Source of the DNA: an uncultured Clostridia bacterium
GTDB taxonomy: Bacteria > Bacillota_A > Clostridia > UMGS1840 > HGM11507
Assembly: GCA_934403665.1 (NCBI GenBank)
Contig: CAKRUL010000036.1
Coordinates: forward strand, 1-8,578
Reading direction: 5' to 3'
DNA length: 8,578 nucleotides
Part shown: in pieces, positions 6,235 to 8,578 of the stretch
How the letters are laid out: every line of letters begins with the position of its first letter
Numbering within the stretch: the first letter of the stretch is position 1
The notes under the pieces: model-generated
The model's input: the letters and a program-made list of their open reading frames with translations, nothing else
The model's database searches: none
What the model was told of the DNA's origin: nothing
Position numbers and translations under genes: made by a program

Positions 6235-7070
6235 ACAACGCAGGAACCCTGTATGTGGTGGCCACTCCAATCGGAAATTTAAAGGATATTACGCTTCGGG
6301 CGTTAGAGGTGCTGGAAAGCGTGGATTTGATCGCGGCGGAAGACACAAGGCACACCTTAAAATTACTGAATCATTTTTCCATCAAAAAACCTCTGACCAG
6401 CTATTATGAACATAATAAGCAATATAAGGGTGCCCAAATTATCGCACAGCTTCTCGAGGGGAAACATGTTGCCTTGGTATCGGATGCAGGGACTCCGGTG
6501 ATTTCCGATCCGGGAGAACTTTTGATTCAGGAATGTGTAGAGAATGATATTCCCATTGTGACAGTGCCCGGTGCATGTGCCGCTGTTTCGGCGCTTACAT
6601 TGTCTGCGTTGCATACCAGACGGTTTGTTTTTTACGGATTTCTTTCCGCAAAGGCGAAGGAACGCACCGAAGAGCTGGAACAACTGAAGTACGAAGAAAA
6701 GACGCTGATTTTTTATGAAGCACCGCATAAACTGAAACAGATGTTAAAAGATATGCGGAACATTTTTGGAAACCGCAGAATATCGGTTTGCCGTGAAATG
6801 ACAAAGAAATATGAACAAGTTCTTCGTTTCACGCTGGAGGAGGCAATTTCTTATTTTGAGGAAGAGGAACCCAAAGGAGAATTTGTTTTGGTGGTGTCCG
6901 GATCCGAGGAAAAGAAGGCGGCGGATTTCAATCCTTTTGCAGAGATGAGTGTAAGGGAACAGGTTCATTTCTATATGCAATCCGGCATGGAAAAAAAGGA
7001 TGCAATCAAAAAGTGTGCCTTGGAACGGGACGTTCCGAAACGGGATGTTTACAAAGAAATGATCGACTGA
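6231..7070 (+). CDS. rsmI: 16S rRNA (cytidine-1402-2'-O)-methyltransferase RsmI
   Basis: RsmI uses SAM to 2'-O-methylate C1402 in the 16S rRNA decoding centre, the base that RsmH also methylates on N4. The 279-residue protein belongs to the tetrapyrrole methylase fold and carries the family signatures in order: LYVVATPIGNLKDITLRA (7-24), AEDTRHT (35-41), SDAGTPVISDPG (from about residue 84) and VPGACAAVSAL. These are followed by the FYGFLSAK and FYEAPHKL segments of the C-terminal half. Length is typical. ATG 6231 overlaps the trmN6 stop by 4 bp, with AAAGGGGGAG ending 5 bases upstream. No terminator follows; the carD promoter begins 4 bases after the stop. Confidence 0.95.
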   Translation: MNNAGTLYVVATPIGNLKDITLRALEVLESVDLIAAEDTRHTLKLLNHFSIKKPLTSYYEHNKQYKGAQIIAQLLEGKHVALVSDAGTPVISDPGELLIQECVENDIPIVTVPGACAAVSALTLSALHTRRFVFYGFLSAKAKERTEELEQLKYEEKTLIFYEAPHKLKQMLKDMRNIFGNRRISVCREMTKKYEQVLRFTLEEAISYFEEEEPKGEFVLVVSGSEEKKAADFNPFAEMSVREQVHFYMQSGMEKKDAIKKCALERDVPKRDVYKEMID

Positions 7071-7074
7071 AATT

Positions 7075-7103
7075 TTGACAAGAATGGAAAGCTGTGCTAT
7101 AAT
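7075..7103 (+). promoter_or_regulatory. Full-consensus sigma-A promoter of carD, with extended -10
   Basis: TTGACA (7075-7080) and TATAAT (7098-7103) are both perfect and are separated by exactly 17 bp. TG at 7095-7096 adds an extended -10. The -35 begins 4 bases after the rsmI stop. Transcription should start near 7110, giving a leader of about 94 nt before carD. Any in-frame extension of carD back to the TTG at 7075 would run across this promoter, so the downstream ATG is preferred. Confidence 0.9.
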
Positions 7104-7115
7104 GATAAAGAATGG

Positions 7116-7140
7116 TTCGCATTCAAAAGGAGAAAGCGAA
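7116..7140 (+). promoter_or_regulatory. Possible 5' stem-loop in the carD leader
   Basis: TTCGCATTC (7116-7124) pairs with GAAAGCGAA (7132-7140): eight of nine positions pair, with one internal A-A mismatch. The 7-nt loop is AAAAGGA. It would lie about 6 nt from the predicted transcript start. Such hairpins can protect an mRNA 5' end or hold a regulatory site; no known riboswitch is recognised. The stem is short and could be fortuitous. Confidence 0.35.
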
Positions 7141-7187
7141 GAAAGCTTGATATGGGAACTGATTCTGTCAAAAATGGCGGAATGGAA

Positions 7188-7195
7188 AAAGGGGG
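7188..7195 (+). promoter_or_regulatory. Shine-Dalgarno that sets the carD start
   Basis: AAAGGGGG lies 8 bases before ATG 7204 and favours that start. The protein from this ATG begins MFQIGDRIVYPMHG, which matches the usual N-terminus of the CarD family. Confidence 0.65.
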
Positions 7196-7203
7196 ACTTG
7201 CCT

Positions 7204-7683
7204 ATGTTTCAGATAGGTGATCGGATTGTTTACCCTATGCATGGTGCCGGTATTATCCGCGCCGTTGAAGAGAAAGCAATTTTGGGAGAAAAACAAAGCT
7301 GTTATATTTTAAAAATTGCTTACAGTAATATGGATGTTATGATTCCTGTAAGCAGTGCGGAAAAAGTCGGAATGCGGGAAATTGGCAAACCGGAGGATGT
7401 TGAACAGCTTTTTTCCTATATTAAAGACTATACATATAATACAACAGACAGCTGGAATAAACGCTATCGGGAAAATTTGGATAAGATTCGTTCCGGCGAT
7501 ATGAAACAAATTGCCGAAGTATTAAAGTATCTCATGTACCGGGAGGAGAAAAAACCATTGTCCTCCGGTGAGAAAAAAATGCTTCAGCAGGCAAAACAAA
7601 TTTTATACAGTGAAATTGTGTTAATCAAAGACATCTCTCAAGAAGAAACAGAAGCAATGTTTAAAGAATGTATCGGCCTGTAA
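7204..7683 (+). CDS. carD: CarD/CdnL-family RNA polymerase-binding transcription regulator
   Basis: CarD/CdnL proteins bind the RNA polymerase beta subunit and the upstream edge of the -10 region, where they stabilise the open complex and set rRNA and housekeeping transcription. From ATG 7204 the protein has 159 residues. The N-terminal Tudor-like RNA polymerase interaction domain (about 1-60) begins MFQIGDRIVYPMHGAGII. The C-terminal helical DNA-binding domain (about 65-159) includes WNKRYREN (84-91), whose W84 corresponds to the tryptophan that wedges into the -10 region in mycobacterial CarD. KIRSGD, KPLSSGEKKML and a sEI-type helix follow. The frame is open back to a TTG at 7075, but that extension covers a perfect promoter and is not family sequence. 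The strong promoter suggests abundant expression. ispD begins 56 bp downstream and no terminator lies between, so carD-ispD-ispF is probably one transcript. Confidence 0.92.
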   Translation: MFQIGDRIVYPMHGAGIIRAVEEKAILGEKQSCYILKIAYSNMDVMIPVSSAEKVGMREIGKPEDVEQLFSYIKDYTYNTTDSWNKRYRENLDKIRSGDMKQIAEVLKYLMYREEKKPLSSGEKKMLQQAKQILYSEIVLIKDISQEETEAMFKECIGL

Positions 7684-7729
7684 ACGAGAATCGCCATGCA
7701 TTCTTTTTTCCATATAAAAACAATGAATC

Positions 7730-7736
7730 GGAGGAG
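7730..7736 (+). promoter_or_regulatory. Shine-Dalgarno that sets the ispD start
   Basis: GGAGGAG at 7730-7736 ends 3 bases before ATG 7740; its GGAGG core (7730-7734) leaves a spacing of 5. This supports that start over the in-frame ATG at 7668, which overlaps the end of carD and has no comparable ribosome binding site. Confidence 0.8.
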
Positions 7737-7739
7737 CAT

Positions 7740-8468
7740 ATGATTTTTTCATCCCTATTTCACAAAAAGGACGAAAATATATATTGTTCGGCTATTGTTT
7801 TGGGAGCAGGACAAGGAATCCGAATGAACAGCAATGTCAGAAAGCAGTTTATCGAAGTTCTGGGAAAACCCGTCATTGTCTATGCGCTGGAAGCCTTTCA
7901 GCACTGTGACGATGTGGACGAAATCATCCTGGTTGTTCCAAAAGAAGAAATCATCTATGCCAACGATATCGTGAAAGCCTTTGAATTGGATAAGGTGACA
8001 AAAATTGTCCCCGGCGGAAAGAGAAGACAGGATTCTGTTTTGTGCGGTCTGAAAGAGATCACAGAAAAGACGGATGTTGTTGCAGTGCATGATGGGGCAA
8101 GGCCCTTGGTGCGAACAGAGGACATTGAAAATGTGATTGAGGATGCGTTGGCATTTGATGCAGCCACTCTGGGCGTCAAAGCGAAAGACACCATGAAGCT
8201 GGTGGACAAAAGCAATATGGTTCTCTCCACCTTGGATCGGGAGTGCGTTTATCATATCCAAACGCCTCAGGTATTTCGGCGTGAGGTGCTTGTGAGAGGT
8301 TATGAAAATGCGGTGAAAAACGAGATGGAGTTCACGGATGATTCCGCTTTGGTGGAGGCAATCGGCGTTCCTGTCAAAGTGACGCAGGGAAGCTATGACG
8401 ATATTAAGATCACAACACCGGAGGACTTAATCTATATGGAAGCAATGGTGGAGTTTATTGAGAATTAG
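7740..8468 (+). CDS. ispD: 2-C-methyl-D-erythritol 4-phosphate cytidylyltransferase
   Basis: IspD joins CTP and 2-C-methyl-D-erythritol 4-phosphate to form CDP-ME in the MEP pathway of isoprenoid synthesis. The 242-residue protein has the nucleotide-binding signature [12 protein letters not shown]...RKQF (18-37) with catalytic R28 and K35. It also has GGKRRQDSV (92-100), VHDGARP (116-122), QTPQVF (174-179), FTDDSALVE (198-206) and KITTPEDL (223-230). The usual asparagine before KITTPEDL is replaced by aspartate (D221). The start at ATG 7740 gives about 15 residues before the Rossmann core, slightly longer than usual. The in-frame ATG at 7668 would add 24 residues that look like translated spacer. 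It is followed after 8 bp by ispF, the common order in bacteria. Confidence 0.95.
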   Translation: MIFSSLFHKKDENIYCSAIVLGAGQGIRMNSNVRKQFIEVLGKPVIVYALEAFQHCDDVDEIILVVPKEEIIYANDIVKAFELDKVTKIVPGGKRRQDSVLCGLKEITEKTDVVAVHDGARPLVRTEDIENVIEDALAFDAATLGVKAKDTMKLVDKSNMVLSTLDRECVYHIQTPQVFRREVLVRGYENAVKNEMEFTDDSALVEAIGVPVKVTQGSYDDIKITTPEDLIYMEAMVEFIEN

Positions 8469-8476
8469 GTGATGAT

Positions 8477-8578
8477 ATGAAAATCGGAATGGGGTATGAA
8501 GTACACCGGCTGAGTGAAAATAGAACATTCATCATGGGCGGAGAGGAAATTCCGAACCGCTTCGGTCTTTTGGGGCAA
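8477..8578 (+). CDS. ispF: 2-C-methyl-D-erythritol 2,4-cyclodiphosphate synthase, 3' end outside window
   Basis: IspF cyclises CDP-ME 2-phosphate to ME-2,4-cyclodiphosphate, two steps after IspD. Only the first 34 residues are visible: [12 protein letters not shown], then [15 protein letters not shown]. This matches the family start, whose consensus is GYDVHRL...LGGV.IP...GLLGHSD. Two conserved positions differ: metal-ligand Asp8 of E. coli IspF is Glu8 here, while His10 is kept, and His34 is Gln34. AGGTG (8467-8471) lies 5 bases before ATG 8477, and the gap to ispD is 8 bp, so the genes are co-transcribed. Identification is firm from synteny and the N-terminal motif; activity cannot be judged from this fragment. 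Confidence 0.88.
   Translation, partial: MKIGMGYEVHRLSENRTFIMGGEEIPNRFGLLGQ

Noticed and set aside
6363..6728. 121-codon minus-strand open frame opposite rsmI
   Set aside because: It lies wholly inside rsmI, shows no recognisable motif, and no promoter or start signal was seen.
7075..7203. In-frame N-terminal extension of carD from TTG 7075 (43 extra residues)
   Set aside because: It covers a perfect -35/-10 promoter and the predicted leader, has no family similarity, and ATG 7204 has a suitable ribosome binding site and the standard CarD N-terminus.
7152..7220. 22-codon open frame in the carD leader, overlapping the carD start out of frame
   Set aside because: The only nearby Shine-Dalgarno-like sequence (about 7126-7132) is roughly 19 bases away, too far for efficient initiation. 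A stop-free run of this length is expected by chance.
7668..7739. 24-residue N-terminal extension of ispD from ATG 7668
   Set aside because: It overlaps carD, lacks a good ribosome binding site, and its residues look like translated spacer; ATG 7740 has GGAGG at proper spacing.
7755..8261. 168-codon minus-strand open frame opposite ispD
   Set aside because: The opposite strand has all the IspD motifs in order; the reverse frame shows no recognisable domain or ribosome binding site.

Overview
The window reads as a chromosomal stretch from an anaerobic, moderately low-GC Firmicute of the class Clostridia. The evidence is a clostridial-type 2[4Fe-4S] ferredoxin, strong AGGAGG-type ribosome binding sites, sigma-A-like promoters, and a gene order that is a shortened form of the Bacillus subtilis yaaO-holB-yaaT-yabB-yabC neighbourhood. 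I cannot name the genus. Every supported gene is on the + strand and coding is almost continuous. No RNA gene, CRISPR array, insertion sequence or phage gene was seen.

Bases 1-5091 form a tightly packed gene string: a FemABX-type peptidoglycan aminoacyltransferase cut by the window edge, an alanine racemase, an Orn/Lys/Arg decarboxylase-family PLP enzyme, the DNA polymerase III delta' subunit (holB) and the PSP1 protein RicT/YaaT. Junctions are 0-1 bp gaps or 4-8 bp overlaps, so one polycistronic message with translational coupling is likely. Its promoter lies upstream of the window.

Bases 5092-5433 hold a self-contained unit: an AT-rich upstream tract, a promoter, a perfect Shine-Dalgarno, a 56-residue ferredoxin gene (5202-5372) and an intrinsic terminator. 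Its codon use differs from that of its neighbours in the way expected of a highly expressed gene.

Bases 5434-7070 hold trmN6-like (tRNA adenine N6-methyltransferase) and rsmI (16S rRNA C1402 2'-O-methyltransferase), overlapping by 4 bp, behind a plausible but weaker promoter.

Bases 7071-8578 hold carD/cdnL, ispD and the start of ispF. A full-consensus promoter (TTGACA, 17 bp, TATAAT, with TG extension) begins 4 bases after the rsmI stop. The transcript would have a leader of about 94 nt with a small hairpin near its 5' end. ispD and ispF are two enzymes of the MEP isoprenoid pathway, here linked to a general RNA polymerase-binding regulator.

I did not find a clear novel multi-gene system. 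The most useful leads are the carD promoter and leader, the ferredoxin cassette inserted into a conserved housekeeping block, the loss of tmk and other usual members from that block, the non-canonical alanine racemase, and the unusual active-site residues at the start of ispF.
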